Shown here: positions 15,865 through 22,391 of the stretch, in pieces
Layout: each line of letters begins with the position of its first letter
Numbering within the stretch: position 1 is the first letter of the stretch
Assembly (NCBI GenBank): GCA_029553475.1
Contig: JAKPKV010000114.1
Coordinates: 1 to 64,000, forward strand
DNA length: 64,000 nucleotides
Source of the DNA: Armatimonadota bacterium
GTDB taxonomy: Bacteria > Armatimonadota > Hebobacteria > CAIYQO01
Direction of reading: 5' to 3'
The notes under the pieces: generated by a model
Seen by the model: the letters and a program-made list of their open reading frames with translations, nothing else
What the model was told of the DNA's origin: nothing
The model's database searches: none
Made by a program: the position numbers and the translations under genes

Positions 15865-16884
15865 ATGATCTCAATACGGAAACTGGCGGAGATCGCCGGC
15901 GTCTCGACGACAACAGTCTTTCGCGCCCTGCACAATACCGGGCGCATCAAGCCGGAGACGCGACAGCGTCTCCTGGAGTTGGCGGCGCTCTACGCGTATC
16001 AACCGCCAGCGCTTGCGCCCAGCCGCTCGCGCTTTGTCGGCTGCCTGATGTCACGACTCGATGTGCCGTTCAACGCTCAGCTGCTCAGAGGGATTTCCGA
16101 GGCGCTGTTCGCGGAATCGTATTACCTGACCGTGCAGGAATCGCATTGCAACCTCTTGCATACACGCACGGCATTCCAGACATTCGCCGACCTGGACGTC
16201 TGCGGCGTCATTGCGTTAAGCGGTCATTACGAACCGATCCCCACGCAAAGCATTTTTCTCCTGCGCGGCAAGGGAATCCCGTTCGTCGCGGTTGATGCGT
16301 CAACCCCTACCACTGTGCCGGTTGACCGCGTGATGAGTAACGAGGATGCCATCGCGGAGATCGCGCTCGAATACCTGCTAGCGCTGGGACATCGCCGCAT
16401 CGGGTATCTGGGTCCGCCCGTCAGTGGAGAACATGGACGGTCAACGGCCGTGCTGCGCGCGATGAAGAAGCGCGGAGTGCCACCAGATCACTTCCTGGAT
16501 ATCGTGCCGGTGCCGTGGCTGTCCTATCGCCAGGATCCGCACTGCGCGGAGCGTCTGCGCGACTGTCTTTCCGGACCACGCCGTCCTACCGCCATCTTTA
16601 CCTTCAGCGATGATATGGGGATGTTCGTGCTGAAGATGGCGCTCAGGCTTGGCCTGCGCGTCCCCCGCGATGTAAGTGTGCTCGGGTGCTCGAATTTCAC
16701 GCTGTGCGACGATTTCGTGATTCCACTCACCTCTATCGAGCAATTTCCCGATGAGATCGGACGCTGCGCTGTACGGCTGCTGCTCGCGCGCATGACGGAG
16801 CAGACGGCGGATCATCATGCGACAACACATTGCATCGCGCCCCGCCTCGTCATGCGGGAATCCTGTGCCCGCGTTCCGCGCTAG
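15865..16884 (+). CDS. LacI/GalR-family transcriptional regulator
   Basis: The product is 339 aa, a normal family length. The start at 15865 (MISIRKLAEIAGVSTTTVFRAL) gives the canonical N-terminal helix-turn-helix and hinge; the upstream track extension is rejected. Residues ~55-330 form the periplasmic-binding-protein-like effector domain, with SNEDAIAEIALEYLLALGHRRIGYLG and the late FTFSDDMGMFVLKMALRLGLRVPRDVSVLGCSN signature. Effector unknown, but the family normally binds sugars or nucleosides. A perfect palindromic operator lies at its own promoter. It is divergent from the DUF4082-tailed prepilin, the most likely co-regulated target. Confidence 0.9.
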   Translation: MISIRKLAEIAGVSTTTVFRALHNTGRIKPETRQRLLELAALYAYQPPALAPSRSRFVGCLMSRLDVPFNAQLLRGISEALFAESYYLTVQESHCNLLHTRTAFQTFADLDVCGVIALSGHYEPIPTQSIFLLRGKGIPFVAVDASTPTTVPVDRVMSNEDAIAEIALEYLLALGHRRIGYLGPPVSGEHGRSTAVLRAMKKRGVPPDHFLDIVPVPWLSYRQDPHCAERLRDCLSGPRRPTAIFTFSDDMGMFVLKMALRLGLRVPRDVSVLGCSNFTLCDDFVIPLTSIEQFPDEIGRCAVRLLLARMTEQTADHHATTHCIAPRLVMRESCARVPR

Positions 16885-16898
16885 GCGGTGGCTCCCGC

Positions 16899-17249
16899 TC
16901 ACTCTCCACAGAAATACTCGTCCCCATGCTCCGCCGCCGGGATGACGACGATGAGGGCGGTGATGGCGCCGTAGGCGCGGTGGGCGGTGCCGGGCTCGAT
17001 GATGATGGCGGTGCCGGGCTCCAGGGGGACGGTGTCGTCGTTGAGCTCCATCATGCCCGTGCCGGCGAGGATGTAGTAGTATTCCGTGGCCTTCTGGTGG
17101 TAGTGCCTGCGCGAGTCGGTGATCTCCGTCACGTGCAGGTTCGCCACCGGGGTGTCGTCGCGGGTGAAGATACGGTGGCTCGCGCCGCAGGGGCAGGGCA
17201 CCACCGTCGCCTCGTGCAGGTGGCGCACCTGATAGCCTTTCGTCGTCAT
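16899..17249 (-). CDS. Cupin-domain protein
   Basis: The product is 116 aa, starting at 17249 (MTTKGYQVRHLHEATVV) behind GGAGG. It is a single cupin barrel: motif 1 HYHQKATEYYYILAGTG supplies His/His/Glu metal ligands and motif 2 is PGTAIIIEPGTAHRAYG. Two cysteines (VPCPCGAS) lie near the N-terminus. Proteins of this size act as small isomerases, dioxygenases or ligand sensors; the substrate cannot be assigned. It is convergent with the LacI-type regulator gene with only 14 bp between the stop codons. Confidence 0.8.
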   Translation of the reverse strand: MTTKGYQVRHLHEATVVPCPCGASHRIFTRDDTPVANLHVTEITDSRRHYHQKATEYYYILAGTGMMELNDDTVPLEPGTAIIIEPGTAHRAYGAITALIVVIPAAEHGDEYFCGE

Positions 17250-17419
17250 GGCTGCGTCCTCCACCGCTATTGTACCGGAAACGGCGATGCAGCGCGCTTC
17301 ACCCCCTCGTGATACCCGTTGCATCGGATCCACACGCCCCGGATTTGACCGGCCCCGCGGCCGGAAACCGCGTGGGGCAGTGGGTGTCTATTCGGGATTG
17401 GGCATGCTAATGGGCGAAT

Positions 17420-18415
17420 TTACCCCGCCGCTTCCGGCGCGGGCAGGCCGGCCAGGGGCATCTCCGGCTCCGGCGCGGGTTCCGGCGCGATCACCCCTTC
17501 GTCGGTGAGCACGGCGCGCATGGAGGCGAGGGCGACGTCGATCTGGTCGTCCTCCGGCTCGGCGGTGGTGAGGCGCTGCAGCAGCATGCCGGGAAAGACG
17601 AGGATCTTCAGCAGCAGGTTCTCGCGAAAACGCCCGGCGAGGCGGATGAGCTCGTAGGCGACGCCGGCGATGAGCGGGATCATCAGCAGGCGCGAGGCGA
17701 AGCGGATGAAGACGTTTTCCGGCCAGCCGAAGACGGCGTGCATGAGGATGCCCACCACGAAGAAGAGGAAGATGAAGCTGGTGCCGCAGCGCGGGTGGAT
17801 GCGGCTGTACGGCTTCACCGCTTCCACGGTGAGCGCGGCGCCGGCTTCGTAGCCGTTGACCACTTTATGCTCGGCGCCGTGGTAGGCGAAGACGCGCTGC
17901 ACTTCCTTCGAGCGGCCCACCACCAGGATGTAGCCGATGAGCATGAGCACGCGCCCGACGCCCTCCGCCACGTTGTAGAGGAAGGTGGGGCCGGTGGGGA
18001 TGAACTGTTCCCAGAGCGTCTTGCCGGCGGCCTGCTTGTCCGGGTGGAAGGGCAAATACCCGGAGAGCCACGACGGGAGCAGGATGAAGAGCCCGATGGC
18101 GAGGCCGATGGAGGCGGCGATGGTGAGCGCGTAGGCGAGCGGCGTGGGTTTTTTCTGCTCCGGCTCCCCCTCCATGGCGACATCGGCGGACCACATCAGC
18201 GTTTTATACCCCAGGCGCAGCGAGTCCACGAGCGCCGGAGTGCCGCGCAGGAAGGCCAGCCGCCAGAGGGGATGGCGCGTGAAGCCGTCCACCTCGCCGC
18301 GGTGGATGACGATCTCGCCGCCTTTCGCGCGGCAGGCGGTGGCCACGCGCGATTTCCCCCGGATCATCACGCCCTCAATCACCGCCTGCCCGCCATATGC
18401 CGATCGTGACGCCAT
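17420..18415 (-). CDS. DUF1385 family membrane protein
   Basis: The product is 331 aa, starting at 18415 (MASRSAYGGQAVIEGVMIRG) with AAGGGG upstream; this is the classic DUF1385 N-terminus. Membrane segments are visible around LAYALTIAASIGLAIGLFILLPSWL, LYNVAEGVGRVLMLIGYILVV, SFIFLFFVVGILMHAVF and RLLMIPLIAGVAYELI. The family motif AYHGAEHKVVNGYEAG is present (a metalloprotease-like HxxxH-type stretch), as is HPRCGTSF. Its function is not established. In many bacteria this gene lies next to rpmE, prfA and prmC, and here too it follows rpmE across a terminator-like hairpin. Confidence 0.88.
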   Translation of the reverse strand: MASRSAYGGQAVIEGVMIRGKSRVATACRAKGGEIVIHRGEVDGFTRHPLWRLAFLRGTPALVDSLRLGYKTLMWSADVAMEGEPEQKKPTPLAYALTIAASIGLAIGLFILLPSWLSGYLPFHPDKQAAGKTLWEQFIPTGPTFLYNVAEGVGRVLMLIGYILVVGRSKEVQRVFAYHGAEHKVVNGYEAGAALTVEAVKPYSRIHPRCGTSFIFLFFVVGILMHAVFGWPENVFIRFASRLLMIPLIAGVAYELIRLAGRFRENLLLKILVFPGMLLQRLTTAEPEDDQIDVALASMRAVLTDEGVIAPEPAPEPEMPLAGLPAPEAAG

Positions 18416-18500
18416 CACGCCCCTTCTCGCGCACCGGCCCGGTGAGCGCCCGGATGCGCCGTCCGACTCAAGGTCTCTCTTCAGGAGGGTACCCAAAACA

Positions 18501-18540
18501 GCGGGCCTTTTGCGCGTGTGAAATCGGCAAAAGGCCCCGC
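18501..18540 (-). terminator. Terminator/attenuator downstream of rpmE
   Basis: On the minus strand GCGGGGCCTTTTGC pairs with GCAAAAGGCCCGC (one bulged G) and is followed by TGTTTTGGG. It lies 17 bp after the rpmE stop and before the DUF1385 gene, so it probably reduces read-through. Confidence 0.7.
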
Positions 18541-18556
18541 GAACGCCGGAGTCGGT

Positions 18557-18787
18557 TTATTTTTTCGCCGCGTGCTCGCGCTGCTCGCGGAAGGCCGCGT
18601 ACTTGCGGTTAAAGCGCTCCACGCGTCCCGCGATGTCCATGATCTTCTGCTGCCCGGTGTAGAATGGGTGGCAGGCCGCGCAGATTTCCACGCGAATCTC
18701 GCGCTGGGTCGAGCGCGTGGCAAAAGTGTTGCCGCAGGCGCAGGTGACCTTCGCGTTCACGTATCCCGGATGGATCCCCGATTTCAT
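18557..18787 (-). CDS. rpmE: 50S ribosomal protein L31, zinc-binding type
   Basis: The product is 76 aa, starting [19 protein letters not shown], a full-length bL31. Cys16, Cys18, Cys36 and Cys39 form the zinc-binding (C+) set, and the diagnostic HPFYTG segment follows at residues 40-45. It is a structural component of the large ribosomal subunit bridging to the small subunit. The zinc-containing form is normally the zinc-replete paralogue. A consensus promoter lies ~95 bp upstream, and a hairpin separates it from the DUF1385 gene. Confidence 0.97.
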   Translation of the reverse strand: MKSGIHPGYVNAKVTCACGNTFATRSTQREIRVEICAACHPFYTGQQKIMDIAGRVERFNRKYAAFREQREHAAKK

Positions 18788-18882
18788 GCCTCACTCCTCA
18801 ATCACGGCCGCGTCAGACGCGCGACCGATATGATGCACCTGGCCCGGACGCGCGCAACCGCGTCTCCCATGGCCGGCGAGAC

Positions 18883-18911
18883 AGTATAGCACGGCGCGGG
18901 GGGATACGCAA
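18883..18911 (-). promoter_or_regulatory. rpmE promoter
   Basis: Minus strand TTGCGT (18906-18911), 17 bp, TATACT (18883-18888). Predicted leader ~90 nt. Confidence 0.65.
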
Positions 18912-19318
18912 GATGGTGATGAGGGGTGTTCTGACTACGGCCGGGGCGGCGCCACTCCACGCTGTTGCGTGGCGCACTACCAACGCGCGGCGCTGTTTGG
19001 TGGGGCCGTGTATCACCCCGCGCTACGTGCTCTTTTGCGAAATGCGGGGTGATACCGCTATTGCCCCGAAGCGGGGAGCTGCCGGGCGATCTTCTCTTGT
19101 CATGGTTCAGGCGGCAGTATAGCACACTTTTGTTCTTTTGTCAAGCAGGTGTTTGCTTTGGGCTTGATACGACGGCGGCGACGAAATAGGGGAGCATCAT
19201 CCACTGCCTCCCTGCCGTCCTGGCGGAGACGCCCACCGGCGGGGCCGGCGCGGAAGGGACAGACTCCGCAGGGCATGGCTGGACGGTGTCCGACACGGGG
19301 CAGCAGCGATGCGCCTGA
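18912..19318. other. Spacer with hairpin, second promoter and repeat G
   Basis: No gene was found. GTATCACCCCGC (about 19013) and GCGGGGTGATAC (about 19048) form a 12 bp stem around GCTACGTGCTCTTTTGCGAAAT, distantly like family F. A strong minus promoter lies at 19116-19144. From ~19241 the sequence belongs to repeat G in reverse orientation, which is interrupted by the MITE-like element at 19319. Confidence 0.6.
19116..19144 (-). promoter_or_regulatory. Consensus promoter with no obvious gene, repeated module
   Basis: Minus strand TTGACA (19139-19144), 17 bp, TATACT (19116-19121). The surrounding TTGACANNAGAACAAAAGTNTGC...ACTGCCGCC is shared with the + strand promoter at 11693 and with a decayed copy at ~10480-10520. 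It could add a second, longer rpmE transcript or make a non-coding RNA. Confidence 0.55.
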
Positions 19319-19523
19319 GAAACTGTCTTGTAAGTGCTCGGTGTCGTCTCGCGGAGGATGGGGCGTGGCTGGCAAGGCGGAGTTCCGAGAGTGTATCGGG
19401 GGGATACATGCCAGGAACTCCAACGCCGCCAGCCACGTCACAGACCCGCGAGACGGCGGCGAGCACTTGCAAGACAGTTTCTGAGTGCGCGTTCGGCCAT
19501 GCGCAGTCAGTCCCGGCGGGGCC
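19241..19523 (-). repeat. Repeat family G, copy interrupted by a MITE-like element
   Basis: Read on the minus strand: CCGGGACTGACTGCGCATGGCCGAA-CGCACTCAG, then the 163 bp element, then GCATCGCTGC...GCGGAGTCTGTCCCTTCCGCGCCGG. The uninterrupted arrangement is seen at 39233-39345. Confidence 0.75.
19319..19481. mobile_element. MITE-like palindromic element, copy A
   Basis: A 163 bp element. The ends are near-perfect inverted repeats, GAAACTGTCTTGTAAGTGCTCG and CGAGCACTTGCAAGACAGTTTC, flanked by TGA on both sides (equally CTGAG/CTGAG), i.e. a target duplication. It interrupts a copy of repeat G. Three relatives of 162-164 bp occur at 41518, 47538 and 53123. The GA..C.GT ends plus TNA duplication resemble the IS1031 subgroup of the IS5 family. 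It has no transposase, so it is non-autonomous. Confidence 0.8.
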
Positions 19524-19531
19524 GAAGGAGG

Positions 19532-20212
19532 TTACATCAGCACTCGCACGTCCGCCGCGTCGAAGAGGGCGCCGTTCAGGTCGGCGCGGGACATGTCGGC
19601 GCCGGTGCAGTCGGCGTGGGTGAGGTTGGCGTGGGCGAAGGAGGCGTTTTCCACGCGCGCCTCGCGCAGGTCCGCGCCGTGCAGGGTCGCCTCGCGGAAG
19701 ACGGCGTTGCGCAGCAGGCTGTAGCGCAGGTCGGCGCTGGCCAGATGCGCGCCGTCCAGGTGCGCGTCGGTGAGGTCGGCGTACAGCAGCAGTGCGCCGG
19801 TGAGGTCGGCGCGGATGAGGTCGGCGCGCGCCAGCCGCGCCTTGCGCAGGTCGGTCTTCCAGCACATGGCGCCGATGAGCATGGCGCCGCCGAAATTGCC
19901 CTGCAGCGCCAGCGCGCCGGTGAGCACGGCGTTGACGAGCAGCGCGCCGACGAAATTCGCCTCCGTGAGGTTGGCGCCGTCCAGGTGCGCGTCGCAGAGG
20001 ATGGCGCCGTGGAAGGTGGCCGCGCTCAGCGCCGCCCCGCGCAGATCCGCGCCCGCCAGGTTCACGCCGGTGAAATTCGCCTCCGCCAGCGCCATGCCGC
20101 GCAGCGACGCCCCGCTGAGATCGGGCCGGCGCGGCGCGCGGTGCGCGCGGCGCCAGGCATTCCACGCCGGGACCCCCTCGTGCAGCAGGCCAAGCAGCTC
20201 CGGGTTCGCCAT
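19532..20212 (-). CDS. Pentapeptide-repeat protein
   Basis: The product is 226 aa, starting at 20212 (MANPELLGLLHEGVPAW) behind GGAGG. A short N-terminal helix segment is followed by ~35 A(D/N)LXX pentapeptides (ADLRGAALSAATFHGAIL, ANLTHADCTGADMSRADL), predicting a right-handed quadrilateral beta-helix over residues ~30-222. Such proteins are cytoplasmic or peripheral and their roles vary; some mimic DNA and protect gyrase. No specific function can be assigned. It is divergent from the pilin-PstS fusion gene, and the phosphate-box array lies between them. Confidence 0.88.
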   Translation of the reverse strand: MANPELLGLLHEGVPAWNAWRRAHRAPRRPDLSGASLRGMALAEANFTGVNLAGADLRGAALSAATFHGAILCDAHLDGANLTEANFVGALLVNAVLTGALALQGNFGGAMLIGAMCWKTDLRKARLARADLIRADLTGALLLYADLTDAHLDGAHLASADLRYSLLRNAVFREATLHGADLREARVENASFAHANLTHADCTGADMSRADLNGALFDAADVRVLM

Positions 20213-20317
20213 GGACCACCTCCATACCCCCCGCCCGGCCGGGCGGGGAAGAGACGTATGACCATTCTCTTCGTCACGAACGGGCGCTTTCCCTGCCAGA
20301 TGCGTGGTTTTTCTCAC

Positions 20318-20378
20318 TTAAGCGATGCTTAGCCACCGGTTGAAGCGGGCTTTATCGGGCTTGAGCCGGCGTTAAAGT
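20318..20378 (+). promoter_or_regulatory. PhoB/PhoP-type operator array upstream of the pilin-PstS fusion
   Basis: Six heptamers start at 20318 (TTAAGCG), 20329 (TTAGCCA), 20340 (TTGAAGC), 20351 (TTTATCG), 20361 (TTGAGCC) and 20372 (TTAAAGT), with spacings 11, 11, 11, 10 and 11 bp. Direct repeats at 11 bp with 4 bp spacers are the architecture bound by OmpR-family phosphate regulators (PhoB in E. coli, TTAACA-like PhoP boxes in Bacillus). A second array with the same words lies at 39380-39419. A -10 (TATGCT) follows 8 bp after the last box. Confidence 0.75.
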
Positions 20379-20386
20379 CCACCCGG

Positions 20387-20392
20387 TATGCT
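20387..20392 (+). promoter_or_regulatory. -10 element of the pilin-PstS promoter
   Basis: TATGCT with no good -35; the box array occupies that position, as expected of an activator-dependent promoter. Confidence 0.55.
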
Positions 20393-20458
20393 GTACGTGA
20401 CTTCGGGCGGCGACAGCCAAATTTCACCCCGAAGACGCTTTGCAAGGAGAGTGTCACA

Positions 20459-21871
20459 ATGTCTATGCGCATCCGGCGCGAGCGTGGCTTCACGCTCATC
20501 GAACTGCTCGTCGTCATCGCGGTGATCGCGATTCTGGCGGCGATCATCTTCCCGGTGTTTGCCAAAGCCCAGGCCAAGGCCAAGCAGACCCATTGTCTGA
20601 GCAACATCCGCCAGCTCAGCACCGCCACCCTCATGTTCGTGCAGGACAACCGCGGCCAACTGATGGACGCCGACACCTGGGCGAGCGATCTGGATGAGTA
20701 TGTCGGCAACCGCAAGGTCTTCACCTGCCCGCTGGACACCAATGGCGATGGCTACGTCAGCTACGGCCTCAGCGGCCTGCTGGTGGGCGCCAATGGCGCA
20801 GGCGTGAAGCAGTCGAACATATTGAACCCCTCCGAAGTGGGCCTGTATGCCGACGCCACCTCCATGCGGTTCCCCGATGCGCCGGTGTTGAATTACGGCG
20901 GCCAGAGCGGGACCGACTTCGTGAAGCGCCACAGCCTCTGCATCTCCTTCATGGACGGCCATGCCGAACCCCTCGGCGGCAGGAAGCAGTTTGACCTGAA
21001 CGATCCCGACAGCCCCGTCGCCCGCGCCTTCTACCAGGCCGCCGGGTTCGGCTGGGTCGTCAATCCGGGCGGCGGCGTGATGCGTCCCGCGACGGCGCCG
21101 GTGAGCGGCACCTTCAAGGTCGGCGGCTCCACCACCGTGAAACCGATCTGGGAAGCGGCCATCGCCGGCTGGACCGCGGCGCGCGGTGCAAATCCGAACG
21201 CGCTGTTTGAAGGCTCCGACTACTGGCAGACCCGCAAAGACGGCAGCACCAACGACGTGGGCGGCGCCTCCAGCAAAAAGACCGGCATCGAAGACACCGA
21301 CATCATCGCCACGGACGCGGTCGGGATCATCGTCTCCTCCGCCAGCAAGCTGGGCTTGACCGCGATGTCCGCTGCCCAGGCACTGCCGTACTACACCACG
21401 AAGCCGGCGGATGTCAACGGCAACGCGGTGCATGTCTACACCCGCGACGAGCACTCCGGCACCTATGAGTTCTTCGTGAAGACCGTGCTGAAGTCCGCCA
21501 ATGGCGGGACCGTGCCGACCCTCGGCGCCCACGTGATTGTCGTCTCTTCCGCGCAGGAGCTGGTGTCGAAGGTCAGCGCGGACCCGTATGCGATCGGGTA
21601 CGCCGGCCTCGGCGAAGCTGATCCGACGAAAGTGACGGTCCTCGACTTCATCACGGCCGGCGACGCTGTCCAGCAGTATAGCCGCCAGGCGGTGGAAGAT
21701 GGTAACTGGGGGCTGATCCGCCCGCTGTACGGCAAGCGAACGGGCTCCACCAGCGCCGCCGGCGACGCGTTCATGGCCTATGTGAAGAGCGCGGATTTCC
21801 AGCAGAGCACGCTGTTCAAGAGCCTGTTCTTCAAACCGATGGCGGCCGAGGCGTATCCGACGGCCTTCTAA
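20459..21871 (+). CDS. Prepilin fused to a PstS-like phosphate-binding domain
   Basis: The product is 470 aa, start at 20459 after AAGGAG. Residues 1-45 are a class III-type prepilin head ([32 protein letters not shown]; cleavage after Gly10, Glu15 conserved). Residues ~50-185 form the globular pseudopilin part with a shortened HX7DG motif (H158, D166-G167). Residues ~214-470 are a PstS/phosphate-binding domain: GTFKVGGSTTVKPI and TRDEHSGTYEFFVKTVL align by eye with GSDTMVNL and GREVNSGTHVFFKEHVI of the two PstS proteins at 40592 and 41816. Phosphate boxes upstream support phosphate-starvation control. After processing, the receptor would hang from an inner-membrane pseudopilin or a filament. 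The fusion is one uninterrupted reading frame. Confidence 0.88.
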   Translation: MSMRIRRERGFTLIELLVVIAVIAILAAIIFPVFAKAQAKAKQTHCLSNIRQLSTATLMFVQDNRGQLMDADTWASDLDEYVGNRKVFTCPLDTNGDGYVSYGLSGLLVGANGAGVKQSNILNPSEVGLYADATSMRFPDAPVLNYGGQSGTDFVKRHSLCISFMDGHAEPLGGRKQFDLNDPDSPVARAFYQAAGFGWVVNPGGGVMRPATAPVSGTFKVGGSTTVKPIWEAAIAGWTAARGANPNALFEGSDYWQTRKDGSTNDVGGASSKKTGIEDTDIIATDAVGIIVSSASKLGLTAMSAAQALPYYTTKPADVNGNAVHVYTRDEHSGTYEFFVKTVLKSANGGTVPTLGAHVIVVSSAQELVSKVSADPYAIGYAGLGEADPTKVTVLDFITAGDAVQQYSRQAVEDGNWGLIRPLYGKRTGSTSAAGDAFMAYVKSADFQQSTLFKSLFFKPMAAEAYPTAF

Positions 21872-21906
21872 CGGAGCAACAACGCGCGCGAAGGATCGAA
21901 ACGCGC

Positions 21907-21940
21907 GAGGCGGGCCGGCGTGCGAACGCCGGCCCGCCTC
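21907..21940 (+). terminator. Terminator-like hairpin after the pilin-PstS gene
   Basis: GAGGCGGGCCGGCGT is followed, after a few bases, by ACGCCGGCCCGCCTC: a 15 bp stem 36 bp downstream of the stop. A T-poor tail follows (GATCGTTGGT). Confidence 0.6.
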
Positions 21941-22101
21941 GATCGTTGGTGCGGCGATCCGACGCGCGAAGATGCGCCCATGCCCCATAACCGTTCGCGT
22001 TTTTGCGTATGTGTCCTGATCGAAGCAACCTAACCCCCCGCCCCCCTTCCCTGAGAGGGAAGGGGGAGTGATGGTGTGCAGATCCGGTGCTCCCCTTCCC
22101 T

Positions 22102-22160
22102 CGATGTTCTTTGACACATGACTCCCGCGTTGCTCGGTATCCGGTGAGTCGGCCCGGTCC
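22102..22160 (+). repeat. Dispersed repeat family F, copy 4
   Basis: CGATGTTCTTTGACACATGACTCCCGCGTTGCTCGGTATCCGGTGAGTCGGCCCGG. A partial inverted copy at 22240-22268 makes this the only locus where both ends of a possible F element are seen. Confidence 0.75.
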
Positions 22161-22355
22161 GGTGAGTCCACGACGGTGGACTTCGTGGCTCCAGCCCCGG
22201 ATTTCAATCCGGGAGACGCACACCTGCCGATGCCCAGCCCACTAGAGCGGTATTCATTTGTCAAAGAGCATGTAGGGAAGGGGTTGGGGGTGAGGTGTGC
22301 GCGCGGATGGCAATGCACTCAGAGAAACGTGAACAGATACCATGCCCCCGCCCTC

Positions 22356-22385
22356 TTGCCAGTCCTCAAACAGGTGTGCTACAGT
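22356..22385 (+). promoter_or_regulatory. recG promoter, implies a leaderless mRNA
   Basis: TTGCCA (22356-22361), 18 bp, TACAGT (22380-22385). The ATG of recG begins 7 bp after the -10, where transcription itself should start. Confidence 0.55.
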
Positions 22386-22391
22386 GAGGCT

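Larger units (their letters stand above)
21872..22391. other. Spacer with family F repeats before recG
   Basis: No gene was found. GGGCCGGC-type complementary stretches right after the pilin-PstS stop (GAGGCGGGCCGGCGTGC / GCCGGCCCGCCTC, about 21907-21940) form a terminator-like stem. 22102-22160 is family F copy 4, and 22240-22268 is a partial inverted copy (GCGGTATTCATTTGTCAAAGAGCATGT), so the two bracket ~165 bp. CCCGGATT/AATCCGGG (22196-22213) forms a small hairpin inside. Confidence 0.6.

Noticed and set aside
20372-22318. 648-aa minus ORF across the pilin-PstS fusion (also 22410-24599 -, 12790-14337 -, 7411-9912 -, 45072-46661 -, 35543-38062 -)
   Set aside because: Antisense shadows of genes with clear motifs (PstS fusion, recG, helical protein, TolB-like protein, histidine kinase, GH2).
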